Assembly: GCA_020853755.1 (NCBI GenBank)
Contig: JADYYG010000017.1
Coordinates: 105,226-169,225 of the forward strand
Origin: Dehalococcoidia bacterium
Lineage (GTDB): Bacteria > Chloroflexota > Dehalococcoidia > Tepidiformales > Tepidiformaceae
Direction: 5' to 3'
Length of the DNA stretch: 64,000 nt
Shown here: in pieces, positions 50,824 through 60,300 of the stretch
Layout: every line of letters starts with the position of its first letter
Numbering within the stretch: the first letter of the stretch is position 1
The notes under the pieces: generated by a model
What the model was told of the DNA's origin: nothing
The model's input: the letters and a program-made list of their open reading frames with translations, nothing else
The model's database searches: none
Program-made: the position numbers and the translations under genes

Positions 50824-51189
50824 ATGACGCAATCGCCCATCAGCGACCTGATGAACCAGTGGAAGGCCATGAGCGACCAGTTCCTCAAGCAGTGGGGACA
50901 GGTGTACGAAGCCACCACCTCGACGCCCGAAGGCCAGGCCTTCTCCGGCGAAGTCGAAAAGAACTACGTGGCTGCCCGGGCAGCGATGGCGAAGGCCGCG
51001 CGCGATGCCTACGGCCCGATCGTCGAGGCCGTTGGCGCGGTCCCGCTGGCCGAGTTCCAGCGCCTGCAGGACCAGGTCCACACCATTCTCCTGCGGATGG
51101 ACCGGATCGATGACGCGCTGTCCGTTCTGGCCGGGGCCCAGGCATCCGCCGCAGCCAAAGCAAAGCCGAAGGCCCGCAAGAAGAAGTAG
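50824..51189 (+). CDS. PhaE-like/phasin-like small protein
   Basis: 121 aa from the ATG at 50824. Helical, Ala/Gln/Lys-rich: DLMNQWKAMSDQFLKQWGQVYEAT, LAEFQRLQDQVHTILLRMDRIDDAL, with a Lys-rich tail. The C-terminal helix resembles the end of PhaE, the partner of class III PHA synthases, but the protein is far shorter than the usual PhaE. It converges on a PhaC-like gene 18 bp away. TATACT lies 7 nt before the ATG. Confidence 0.6.
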   Translation: MTQSPISDLMNQWKAMSDQFLKQWGQVYEATTSTPEGQAFSGEVEKNYVAARAAMAKAARDAYGPIVEAVGAVPLAEFQRLQDQVHTILLRMDRIDDALSVLAGAQASAAAKAKPKARKKK

Positions 51190-51207
51190 ACCAGCCCCGG
51201 CAAACTG

Positions 51208-52254
51208 CTAGTCGTGCTCCTGCAGCCACTCGAGGAGAGCCGGCCAGACGACCTGCCGCGCACGGCGCCCGGCGACGACCGAGATGTGGCCGCCTTCGAG
51301 TTCGAGGAACTTCTTGTCCGCACTGCCGACGGAATCGACGAGGGCCTTCGCGCAGGCCGGCGGGACAATATCGTCCCGGCTGGCGCCGACGCAGAGCACC
51401 GGCACGGTGATATCGCGCAGGGAGACGGCTTCGCCCATCACCCGGAACTTGCCCTGCACCAGTTCGTTCCCCTGGTAGAAGTGGCGCACCCACTGGCGGA
51501 AGAACTGCTTCGGCAGCGGCAACCACTCGCTCGCCCAGCGATTCATCGCCTTGTAGCCGACGAGCCATTGCGGATCCGAGACGTTCTGGAGGAGCGCCTG
51601 CGCCTGGCTCAGGTCGCCCAGCGGGTTCAGCATTTTGAACCCGGAACGGACGAACTCGGCCGGCATCATGTCGAACGTTTCGACGATCGAATCGACATCG
51701 AAGCGGTCGTCCGTGGTCATCATCGGGAACTCGCCGATGGAGAAGTCGATCGGGCCGACCATGGAGAGGTAGTTCTTCACCGGCAGGGAGGGCTGGGCAG
51801 CGAGCGCCGAGGTGGTCATCGGGACGCCCATGCAATAGCCGAAGAGAGTCACACCGTCGGCGCCCGAGTGGCGGGCGGCCTGCTGGACGAGCGCCGGCAC
51901 CATATCGGCGATGACGTTGTCCATGCCCATGTCCCGGTCCTCGGGGCCGAAGATTCCCCAGTCGACCAGGTAGAAAGGCACGCCCTCTTCGTAGAGGAAC
52001 TCCGCGAACGATTCGCCCGGCCGGAGGTCGAAGATGTACGGCCGGCTGATCCCGAGGTAGGGGAAGAGCACGAGCGGGGTCTTCAGGCGGCCGCCGTCCT
52101 TCGGCGGGTAGTAGTACATGCGCGCTTTGCCGCGGAAGCCAACGGGGATCCGGCGGGAGAGCGCGACCGGCGCCGGCGCCCCGAGGGCATCACGCAGGCC
52201 CTGGGCCATGCGCAGGAGTTCGGTATCGGTTTCGAATGCGGGCGCCTGGGTCAT
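51208..52254 (-). CDS. phaC: Class III-like PHA synthase (PhaC)
   Basis: 348 aa. Lipase-like box with cysteine nucleophile LFGYCMGVPM (Cys141), VGASRDDIVP (Asp near 295) and LEGGHISVVAGRRA (His324), the Cys-Asp-His triad of PHA synthases. The length fits class I/III-type PhaC of about 350 aa. GGAGG precedes the ATG. It polymerises hydroxyacyl-CoA to polyhydroxyalkanoate granules. A small PhaE-like gene converges on it. Confidence 0.86.
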   Translation of the reverse strand: MTQAPAFETDTELLRMAQGLRDALGAPAPVALSRRIPVGFRGKARMYYYPPKDGGRLKTPLVLFPYLGISRPYIFDLRPGESFAEFLYEEGVPFYLVDWGIFGPEDRDMGMDNVIADMVPALVQQAARHSGADGVTLFGYCMGVPMTTSALAAQPSLPVKNYLSMVGPIDFSIGEFPMMTTDDRFDVDSIVETFDMMPAEFVRSGFKMLNPLGDLSQAQALLQNVSDPQWLVGYKAMNRWASEWLPLPKQFFRQWVRHFYQGNELVQGKFRVMGEAVSLRDITVPVLCVGASRDDIVPPACAKALVDSVGSADKKFLELEGGHISVVAGRRARQVVWPALLEWLQEHD

Positions 52255-52270
52255 AGCAACCTCCGCGGAT

Positions 52271-52296
52271 GGCGCGGAGTCTACCGAATCCGCGCC
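52271..52296 (-). terminator. Possible terminator of the duplicated lipoprotein gene
   Basis: GGCGCGGA pairs with TCCGCGCC across a 10-nt loop, in the gap between the phaC start and the lipoprotein stop. No U-tract follows, so it may equally be an mRNA hairpin in the phaC leader. Confidence 0.35.
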
Positions 52297-52312
52297 GCCG
52301 CTGGCGAGTTCG

Positions 52313-53452
52313 TTACTTCAGTTCCTGGCACTCGGGGCGCGAGTCGAACAGCGCATCGAGTTCGTCGGCGCTGAAGGAGTCGAGCTTGTCGAAGGTCTCG
52401 CCCGCGTCGGCGAACGCCGTGCCGATGCCGTCGGCGAGCCTGGTCACATCCCGCTCCGTCTGGGCGAGCGAGGAAGTGCCGACCTTTTCCGCATCCGCGA
52501 CGAGACCGTCGAACACCTTCACGAGCTGGGCCGCGCCATCGTTGAGGGTCTTCTGGATGGCCGCTCCATCCTTCACATCCGGCGCCTTCAGGGCTGAGAA
52601 GTCTTTCTGGAGGTTCTTCGTCTCGGCCTGGCCGGTCTTCATGAAGTCGACCAGCGCCTGCTTGAGGGCTTTGGCATCGGCGGCGGTGTCGAGCGTCTTG
52701 TCGAGCTTGACCTGGGCGTCTTCGATGTCCTTCACCCAGCCCGTCATCGCGGTGCAGACGCCGGCGACCCACTTCTCATTCGCAGTCTTCGGGGCGCCGG
52801 TGCTGGGAGTAGCCGTCTTGCCGGCCGCGGCCGTGCGCGAGGCCTTCGCGGTCGGGGTCGGCTCCTGCGCAGAGTCGTCGGCCCCCGGCTGGTCGAAGAT
52901 GACCGAGGAGCAGCCCGGATCCTCATCGATCTTGTCGATCAGGTCCTGCACATCGTCGTGGTCTTCGGCGACCTCGCTCAGCTTCTCGCGGAAGTCCGGC
53001 GTATCGAAGTCGTCCGCGATCTTGAGGAACTCTTCGAGGAAGTTGTCGTCATCGTCGATCTTCGCGATCGCCTTGGCCACGTCATCGGTGAGCTTGTCGT
53101 GCGCCTTGAACTGGTCCTTGAAGGCCGCGACTACCTTGTCGCCGCCGTCGATATCCGGCTGGCCGATCTTGTTGAAGTCATCGCGGAAGTCGTCCTGGGC
53201 CTTCTTCTGCTCTTCGACGCTCTCCTTGAAGGCGGCCTTCGCCTTCTTGGTGTCTTCGAAGTCGGCGCTGAGGAAGGCTTCGCCGGCCTTATCGCTCTCC
53301 TTGTCGAAGCTGATCGCGGCATCACAGAGGTCATCGACCCAGTCATCGACGGCGACCTTCTTCGAACCGCCGCCGCCGCAGGCGAACAGGACGAGGGATG
53401 AGAGCGGCACAGCCGCGGCAAGCCCAAGCCGGGCGAAGGAACTCAGGTGCAT
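52313..53452 (-). CDS. Lipoprotein with an internal duplication, unknown
   Basis: 379 aa from the ATG at 53452. Lipobox LVLFAC (Cys25). Two similar helical halves follow: one begins DDWVDDLCDAAISF and contains KAKAAFKESVEEQKKAQDDFRDDFNKIGQPD; the other begins EKWVAGVCTAMTGW and contains ALKQALVDFMKTGQAETKNLQKDFSALKAPD. A Thr/Ala/Pro linker separates them, and each half closes with a P-x-C. I do not recognise the family. Confidence 0.7.
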   Translation of the reverse strand: MHLSSFARLGLAAAVPLSSLVLFACGGGGSKKVAVDDWVDDLCDAAISFDKESDKAGEAFLSADFEDTKKAKAAFKESVEEQKKAQDDFRDDFNKIGQPDIDGGDKVVAAFKDQFKAHDKLTDDVAKAIAKIDDDDNFLEEFLKIADDFDTPDFREKLSEVAEDHDDVQDLIDKIDEDPGCSSVIFDQPGADDSAQEPTPTAKASRTAAAGKTATPSTGAPKTANEKWVAGVCTAMTGWVKDIEDAQVKLDKTLDTAADAKALKQALVDFMKTGQAETKNLQKDFSALKAPDVKDGAAIQKTLNDGAAQLVKVFDGLVADAEKVGTSSLAQTERDVTRLADGIGTAFADAGETFDKLDSFSADELDALFDSRPECQELK

Positions 53453-53585
53453 GAAATGGCACTCCTCCGGAATGAGGCAATTCTGGGGCCGTTTTCGCCA
53501 CCGCAACAGTGCGGGAGTTCACGGAGTTCCGGGGCTGTGAACCCTATGTTCAACGGCTCCGGAAAAGCCGGAGATCGCGCCCGGT

Positions 53586-54737
53586 CTACGGGTGGAGGAT
53601 CTCGCGCAGCGCCTGGCAGACCTCGTCCACTTCCTCGTTCGTCATCGCCGGGTACATCGGGAGGCTGATTTCGCCCTCGAAGAACCGTTCGGCGACCGGG
53701 AAGTCTCCTTTCGCCCAGCGGCCGAGCTTCTGGTAAGCGGTGTGATAGTGGAGCGGGATGAAATGGACCGACGTCGCGATGCCACGTTCGGCCAACTGGT
53801 TAATGACGTCGTCACGCTGGACGGGCGAAGTCTCGTTCTTAATCCGGATCATGAACAGGTGCCAGGGCTGGCGGTTCTCCTCGCTGAATACCGGCAGGAG
53901 GATGTGCTCCTCATCCCGGAGGTTCGCGAAGTACCGCTGGGCCACGCGCGTGCGCTCTTCGATGAACCGCTCGAGCTTGACGAGCTGCGCTCGCCCGAGA
54001 GCGGCGGCGATGTCGGTCAGGTTGTCCTTGAAGCCGAACTCCTCGATGTCGTACCGCCAGCTGCCGCCTGCACCGTAGCGGTTATAGGCGTCCCGCGACA
54101 TCCCGTGGAGGGTGAGCCGCCGAACACGCGCGCTCAGTTCGGCGTCGTTCGTGGCCAGCGCCCCGCCTTCGCCGGTGGTCATCGTCTTGTTCGCGTAGAA
54201 GCTAAATGCTGCTGCGTCGCTCACCGTGCCGATGGCGCGGCCCCGGTAAAGCGTGCCGATGGCGTGCGCGGCGTCCTCGAGGACCTTGATGCCGCGCGGC
54301 CGGGCCATCGCCATGAGCGCGTCCATGTCGCACGGTTCCCCGGCGATGTGGACCGGGATGATGGCCTTCGTCTTCGGCGTGATGGCCGCTTCGACGAGGC
54401 GAGGGTCGATGTTCGCCGTTCCATCGACAACATCGACGAGCACGGGCGTGGCGCCGCAGTGGAGGACGACGTTGGCCGTCGCCGTGAACGTGTAGGGCGT
54501 CGTGATGACCTCGTCGCCGGGGCCGAGATCCCACGCAGCCAGGCAGAGGTGCATGGCGGCCGTCGCCGAGTTCACGGCGTTCACGAACCGCGCGCCGGTG
54601 TAGGCGCAGAGCTCCTCTTCGAGGGCCTTCACCTGGCTGGCGGTGGTCAGCCAGCCACTGCGCAGCACCCCTTCGACGGCGGCGATATCGTCATCGTCGA
54701 GTTGGACTTTCACGAAAGGGATGCGCTGTTCAGTCAT
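53586..54737 (-). CDS. DegT/DnrJ/EryC1/StrS sugar aminotransferase
   Basis: 383 aa. PLP features: GARFVNAVNSATAAMHL, EVITTPYTFTATANVVLHCGATPV, VLEDAAHAIG, and SFYANKTMTTGEGG with Lys184 as the likely PLP lysine. It makes amino sugars on nucleotide-activated keto-sugars, which suits the surface-polysaccharide genes of the window. It stands alone here. Confidence 0.92.
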   Translation of the reverse strand: MTEQRIPFVKVQLDDDDIAAVEGVLRSGWLTTASQVKALEEELCAYTGARFVNAVNSATAAMHLCLAAWDLGPGDEVITTPYTFTATANVVLHCGATPVLVDVVDGTANIDPRLVEAAITPKTKAIIPVHIAGEPCDMDALMAMARPRGIKVLEDAAHAIGTLYRGRAIGTVSDAAAFSFYANKTMTTGEGGALATNDAELSARVRRLTLHGMSRDAYNRYGAGGSWRYDIEEFGFKDNLTDIAAALGRAQLVKLERFIEERTRVAQRYFANLRDEEHILLPVFSEENRQPWHLFMIRIKNETSPVQRDDVINQLAERGIATSVHFIPLHYHTAYQKLGRWAKGDFPVAERFFEGEISLPMYPAMTNEEVDEVCQALREILHP

Positions 54738-54852
54738 TCGGCCTCTACCCGGGTCGAGGAGTGCGGTGCTGTCCAGTTAGCACCAGCAGGGCGCTCAGCG
54801 GCAAGCAGGCGGGCCACCGGCGCTCCCGATGCCTTCCCCTACAATTGGCCCC

Positions 54853-55473
54853 GTGAAAGTCACGCGCATCTACCTCACGCGCCACGGCCAGACCGTGACG
54901 AACAAGGAAGGGCGCTTCTGTGGGCACGCCGAGACGCGGCTGACGCCACTCGGCGAGGAGCAGGCGCGGGCGCTGGGGCGACGGCTGACGGCGGAGAAGT
55001 TCGACGCCTGCTACACGTCAGGGCTGGGCCGTGCGGTCGAAACTGCGGCGCTCATCGCGGGCGAGCGGCGCCTGCGCAGCTTCGCCGACCCGGACCTCCG
55101 CGAACTCCACTACGGCGAGTGGGAACTGGAGAAGGAATCAGCCATCCGCCGCCGTTCGCCCGAGCAGTTCGCCCTGATGCGCGCGGAGGACCCGGCGTGG
55201 CGGCCGCCGGGCGGCGAAACCGTCGGCGAAGTGCGGGCGCGGACCGCAGCGGCATTCGAGCGCATCGTCGCGGCCGAACCAGGACACCGCGTGCTGGTCG
55301 TCTCCCACGGGACGGCAATCAACTGCCTGCTTTCGGCGCTCCTTGGGATGCCGGAGAGCCACGTCTTCCGCATCGATGTCGCGAACTGCGGGCTGACCGA
55401 GATCGAGGTCCGGTCCGGGCGCGTGAGCTTCGTCCGCATCAACGAGACCGCCCACCTGGCGGCGCTCCGGTGA
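54853..55473 (+). CDS. Histidine phosphatase (phosphoglycerate mutase family)
   Basis: 206 aa if started at the GTG at 54853, the listed ATG at 54829 adding eight residues. TACAAT lies 7 nt before the GTG, favouring it. IYLTRHGQTVTNKEGRFCGHAET (catalytic RHG), LRELHYGEWE and VVSHGTAINCLL (second His) are diagnostic. The substrate is unknown; cobalamin-pathway CobC or sugar phosphatase roles are possible. The rhomboid gene follows 10 nt later. Confidence 0.88.
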   Translation: MKVTRIYLTRHGQTVTNKEGRFCGHAETRLTPLGEEQARALGRRLTAEKFDACYTSGLGRAVETAALIAGERRLRSFADPDLRELHYGEWELEKESAIRRRSPEQFALMRAEDPAWRPPGGETVGEVRARTAAAFERIVAAEPGHRVLVVSHGTAINCLLSALLGMPESHVFRIDVANCGLTEIEVRSGRVSFVRINETAHLAALR

Positions 55474-55483
55474 CCGGCCGCCC

Positions 55484-56287
55484 GTGATACCTATCGGTGA
55501 CAGCAACCACAGGCGGACCACCCCGTGGGTGACCTACGCCATCATCGCCGCGAACTTCCTGGTGTTCCTCGGAATGCTTTCGCTCGATGCCACTCCGCCG
55601 GCGACCCGCCGCGAAGAGGCCCGGCAGTCAGTCCAGCAGACCCGGACCATCTGCTACGGCTACGCAACCTACCCGACCGACGCCGACCGGTTCATCTGCA
55701 AGTACGCCTTCCAACCGAAGGAGTTCTTCGACACGGTGGGGGGCGAATCCGGACTCACGGGCAGCGCGCGAGCCGTCGTCCTGCTCTCGGTGGTGACGGC
55801 GCTCTTCATGCACGGCGGCTGGCTGCACATCCTCGGCAACATGCTCTTCCTCTGGGTCTTCGGAGACAACGTGGAAGACCGGTTGGGGCACCTGCGCTAC
55901 CTGTTCTTCTACCTCGTTGCGGGGGTGCTGGCCTGCCTCGTGCAGGGCGCGCTTTCGCCGGGGAGCGTGCTGCCCGTGCTCGGGGCGAGCGGCGCGGTAG
56001 CGGGCGTGCTCGGGGCGTACCTGGTCTGGTTCCCTGGGACCACGGTCCGCGTGGTAATCCCGTTCTTCATCCTCATCTTCATCCCGATCCCCGTGCCGGC
56101 GTGGCTGATGATCGGGCTCTGGTTCCTCCAGAACCTGCTCTCCGGTTACGCCACCATCGCCGATGCGGCGACCGGCGGCGGTGGCGTCGCGTGGTTCGCG
56201 CACATCGGCGGGTTCCTGTTCGGGATGCTCGTCGCGATAGCCGCAGGGCGGCAGCGAAGGCGCCCGGCGCCCCGCTTTGCGCGGTAG
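55484..56287 (+). CDS. Rhomboid intramembrane serine protease
   Basis: 267 aa from a GTG. Catalytic GASGAVAGVLGAYLVW (Ser169) and AHIGGFLFGML (His240), plus HGGWLHILGNMLFLWVFGDNVED. A soluble insert (about 40-90, with two Cys) separates TM1 and TM2. Rhomboids cleave TM helices, so this could, for example, process TM-tethered regulators, but there is no direct evidence for that. Confidence 0.92.
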   Translation: MIPIGDSNHRRTTPWVTYAIIAANFLVFLGMLSLDATPPATRREEARQSVQQTRTICYGYATYPTDADRFICKYAFQPKEFFDTVGGESGLTGSARAVVLLSVVTALFMHGGWLHILGNMLFLWVFGDNVEDRLGHLRYLFFYLVAGVLACLVQGALSPGSVLPVLGASGAVAGVLGAYLVWFPGTTVRVVIPFFILIFIPIPVPAWLMIGLWFLQNLLSGYATIADAATGGGGVAWFAHIGGFLFGMLVAIAAGRQRRRPAPRFAR

Positions 56288-56442
56288 GGCAGGCCTTCCC
56301 GAGCGCCGGTCCACCAGCGTGTTGCTCGACTTCGAGGCCGTAAATTCTCCGTAAATCATCCTGCCGCGCTGGCGTTCGAGCGTTCCCGTTAGCCAGCCCC
56401 GACAGTAGGGTGGGCTGGAGGCGGCCACCGCCAAGGGAAGTT

Positions 56443-57201
56443 ATGTTTAGAAGACTGGTGCTGGCAGCGTCGTCCCTCACCGTCACCGCGATTGCGCTGG
56501 CGCTCGTTGCAGGGGCGGGCTTCAGCCGCCCGGCGAGCGCACTGACCAACTGCTCTGCGAACAGCGGCGGCTGGAACAGCGCCGAAAACGAACTGCTCGG
56601 CCTGATCAACACGTTCCGCCAGCAGAACGGCATCGCCCCGCTGACAGCGTCCCCGGCACTGGCGAACATGGCGGCCTGGATGGCCGAAGACATGGCCGCC
56701 CACGGGGGGGTCGCAAACCCGCCGACCCACGACGACTGGAGCGGCCGCACCTTCTCGCAGCGCGCCTCCCAGTGCGGCGCCACCGGCTACAGCGGCGAGA
56801 ACGTGGGCTGGGGCTTCCCGAGCGCGCAGTCCATGTTCAACGGCTGGTACAACTCGCCGGGGCACAAGGCGGCAATGCTCAACACCAGCTTCAAGTACAT
56901 CGGCCTCGGGCAGGTCGGCAGCTTCTGGGCGGCCGATTTCAGCTCGAACCCAGGCAGCGGCGGCGGCACCGAACCCCCCACCAGCACCCCCACGGTGAGG
57001 CCAACGCAGCCGCCGGCCAACACGCCCCCGCCAACTCAGCCCGGTGGCGGAGCGACCTCCACGCCCACTGACAACGGCGCCCCGACGGCAAGCCCGTCGT
57101 CGACCCCGAGTGCCGGCGGCGCTACGCCGATTCCCGGCTACAAGCTGCCCTCCAGCTTCCCCATCCGGCGGGCGATGGTCCCGCTCATCGCGACCGAGTA
57201 A
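56443..57201 (+). CDS. Secreted CAP-superfamily protein
   Basis: 252 aa from the ATG at 56443 with AAGGGAAG upstream. Signal peptide to about residue 34 (ASA-LTNC), then a CAP domain: LLGLINTFRQQNGIAPLTASPALANMAAWMAEDMA, GYSGENVGWGF, MFNGWYNSPGHKAAMLNTSFKYIGLG. A Pro/Thr-rich tail follows. Secreted; the function of bacterial CAP proteins is mostly unknown. Confidence 0.88.
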   Translation: MFRRLVLAASSLTVTAIALALVAGAGFSRPASALTNCSANSGGWNSAENELLGLINTFRQQNGIAPLTASPALANMAAWMAEDMAAHGGVANPPTHDDWSGRTFSQRASQCGATGYSGENVGWGFPSAQSMFNGWYNSPGHKAAMLNTSFKYIGLGQVGSFWAADFSSNPGSGGGTEPPTSTPTVRPTQPPANTPPPTQPGGGATSTPTDNGAPTASPSSTPSAGGATPIPGYKLPSSFPIRRAMVPLIATE

Positions 57202-57382
57202 CCACCACGCCAGGGCTCCCGGACACGGGTAAACTCCCAGCTTCGGCGCAATCTCGTGACCGATTCTTGGGGACAACCCTGATGTCCGCCGGGTAAAGAC
57301 CTCCTTTAGCATTGCTCAGACCGGGTATCCGGCGGGGAGACCGTCTCTCGGTGACGGCGCTGGAAACCCTCAGGGGGCTTTC

Positions 57383-60300
57383 ATGGGGGAGCATGTGCCC
57401 GGCATCGCCGGCAGCCCTGCGCTTGATGCGCCAGGGGCCCAATCGGCGGTGCTCGAGGCGGCGGGCGCCGGGAACCTCGACGCCTTCCTCCAGCGCTGCA
57501 CCGCCATCCTCCATTCCCGCTTCCAGGCCGACGTCACCCTCCTGCGCATCCATCGCCATGCGCGCGGGCTGTACTGGGAACCGCAGGCGGGCCCCCTCGC
57601 CGGCGACAGCATCTTTCCCAACTGGCAGACCTTCCGCGATGCCGTGCACGCATCGCGGGTCGCATCGGCGCCTTCGAAAGCAACCTCCGACATCCGTCTC
57701 GAACCGGAACCTTCTCCCGCACAGCGCGCCTGCCTGGAACATGGCGTCCACAGCGCTGCATGGGCCACCCTCCGGGATGAACGGGGCGGGTCGCTCGGGT
57801 TCATCTTCGTCGGCGCGAAAGCCCCGGGCACGTTCACCGATGCGGTGCGCCCGGAACTCGAAGGGCTCGCGGCACTGATCGCCTGGCAGGCACGCCCGGC
57901 AATCCTCATGGAGGATCAGGAAGCCGAACGGCGCCTGCTGATCGACGAGTCGCAACTCCTCGCCTCCATCGCGGAAGCGGACTCCGAACACGACCTCACG
58001 CAGCACGTGATCGACGCGCTCCGCGTGGCGCTTCCCGGGGACCTTGTCATCGCATTCATCGACGCCGAAGAAAGTCCGCCGGCGATGTTCAGTTCGCCCG
58101 CAGGCGCGCTCTCTGCCGGCCAGTGGGCCGGGATCGGGCAGGCGCTCGCCGCGAGCCGTGCCGTTTCGGTCCAGGAGCGGTCCATCGCCGATAGCTGCTT
58201 CATGGTCGATGACCTGGCGAAAGAAGCGCCCACCCAAGTGGAGCGCTGGATTCGGGACGAATTGGGGATGCGCGCCCTGGCCGTAGCCAACCGCACGAAA
58301 AGCGCCGGCGGCAGCGGCCTCGCGGTGGGCGTCATGCGGCGACAGCCGGGCACATGGACCACTGCCGAGTGCGGTTTCCTTTCCCGCATCACCCGGGTGT
58401 TCGAGCTCAGTATCGAGCGGCTGCGGCGCGGTGAATTGGCCAGCGAACGGACCGAGCGCGCCGAACGCCAGTCCAGCCTCCGCACATTCGGCGCGAAGCT
58501 GCTGGAACTGGTCTCCACCGAGGCCAACCTGGAAGTGTCTTGCAACCTGATGAGCGCCCGTCTGCGCGACTTCTTCGCAGCCGACCACGTGGCCTTCGGC
58601 ATGCTGGACCTGGCAGCCGGTACGCGGACGGTGCTCGGTTCGAGTTCGAGCATTATGGAGCGCGGCGAGTTCACCACCCGCATGTCGGACCTCGATTCCA
58701 CGGCCTACCGGCGGCTGGCCGAATCACGGTCAGCCGACTACATCGGTGACATGAGCGTGCGGGAGGACCTGAATGACGCCGCCGGGCGGCTCCGTGCGCG
58801 CGGCATGCGTTCGATCATGCGCGCTCCGTTCGTGCTTTCCGACGGCTCGGTGGGGGTCGTCATCGTCGGGAGTGCCGTGAGCGGGAGCTACGGCGCGGCA
58901 GACGCGGAAAACCTCCTCGACCTCTGCCGTCCGGTCGGCATCGCGATCGACCGCGTGCGGCTCCTGGCAGGCATGGAGCGCACGGGCCGCGCGCTCGATG
59001 CCCAGACCCATATCCTCTCGGCCCTCGTACCGGGCGCCACCGCGGAATCCGCAGGCGAGGTGTTCGTCAACGAGATCACCCGGCTCTTCGGCGCCTCACA
59101 CGCGATGGCCGCAATCGTTGACGAGCACGACGTGCGCATCGTCGGCATCGCCAGCGAGATCGTGGAGCCCGAAGGGGTCCGTGACCTTATCAGCGCAACA
59201 GACCGCGAAACTGAGGCGAACTGGCGCAGGGTCATGCGGTTCGGAGAGCCGCAGATGGTTTCCGACCTGGCGACGATTGTGCGCACACCCGCGGAAGACA
59301 CCCTTCTCGCGGGCGGCCTGCGGACGATGATGCGTGTCCCCATCCGGGACTCCTCCGGGCGTGTTCGTGGCATGGTGACGGCAGGGTCCCCGGACGCGGG
59401 CGCCTGGGGCGATGCGGAACTTTCCACGCTCGGCGAACTGGCAGCATGCCTCGGACTGGTCTTCGAACGCGCGGACCTCTACGAGCGCGCCGAACAGCGC
59501 TCGGCCACCATCCGCGCGCTCACGGGCCTGCTGGGGACGCTCAGCCTGAACGCCCAGCCCGAAGAGGTCGCGCAGAAGTTCTCGTCCCAGGTGCGCGAAT
59601 ACCTCGGGGCCGACGCCGTCGTTGTCTACAGTTTCGGTCCGCAGAACCAGCTTGACCGTGTCGCCTTCGACGCTGGCCCTGAAATGGCAAACGCGGAAGC
59701 GGCAGTCGCCCGTTCCGAAGCCCTGGCGGCAGGCCACGTGATGACCGTGCCGAGCCTGCTCTACGACACGCGCGATGACAGCGGCGCGGTCCCCTGGCTC
59801 ACGGTAGCCGGCAGGGCGGCCGGCCTCGCCAGCATCGCCTGCGTCCGTCTCGACGCGGGCGGCGAAACAGTCGGCATGGTCGCTGCCGGATCCGTTCAGC
59901 CGGAAGGCGTCCGGCAGCAGGAACTCGACATCCTGGCGGCGGTGGCGATGCCCCTGGGCATGGTCCTCGAACGTGCCCGGGCGCTCACTTCGCTCCGGGT
60001 CCAGGCGCAACGCACGCGGGCAGTCCTGGATATCCTCGCTGCGCTCGGGCAGGCCGGGAACTTCGAGGAAGTCGCAGCCCCAATTGCCAGCGCCCTGCGC
60101 GTGATGTATTCGGCCGACCACTGCGCCGTCAGCGAGTACGCGAACGGGTATGCGCGGCTGGCAGCGGCCGATTCCAGCGTCACCAATTGGGAGATCGGCC
60201 ACACACTGCCGTCCACGGCGCTCTGGGGCGAAGGCCCGCCGCCCGGGCCCGTGTTGCACGTGATCCCGGACCTCGCTGCCATCAACCCGCTCCCGGAGAC

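Noticed and set aside
53557-53573. CTCCGG/CCGGAG hairpin as a terminator
   Set aside because: The stem is only 6 bp and no T-run follows on either strand.
57202-57382. Possible riboswitch (c-di-GMP-like) upstream of the GAF kinase
   Set aside because: GC-rich with short pairings, but no recognisable GEMM core or conserved tetraloop receptor.
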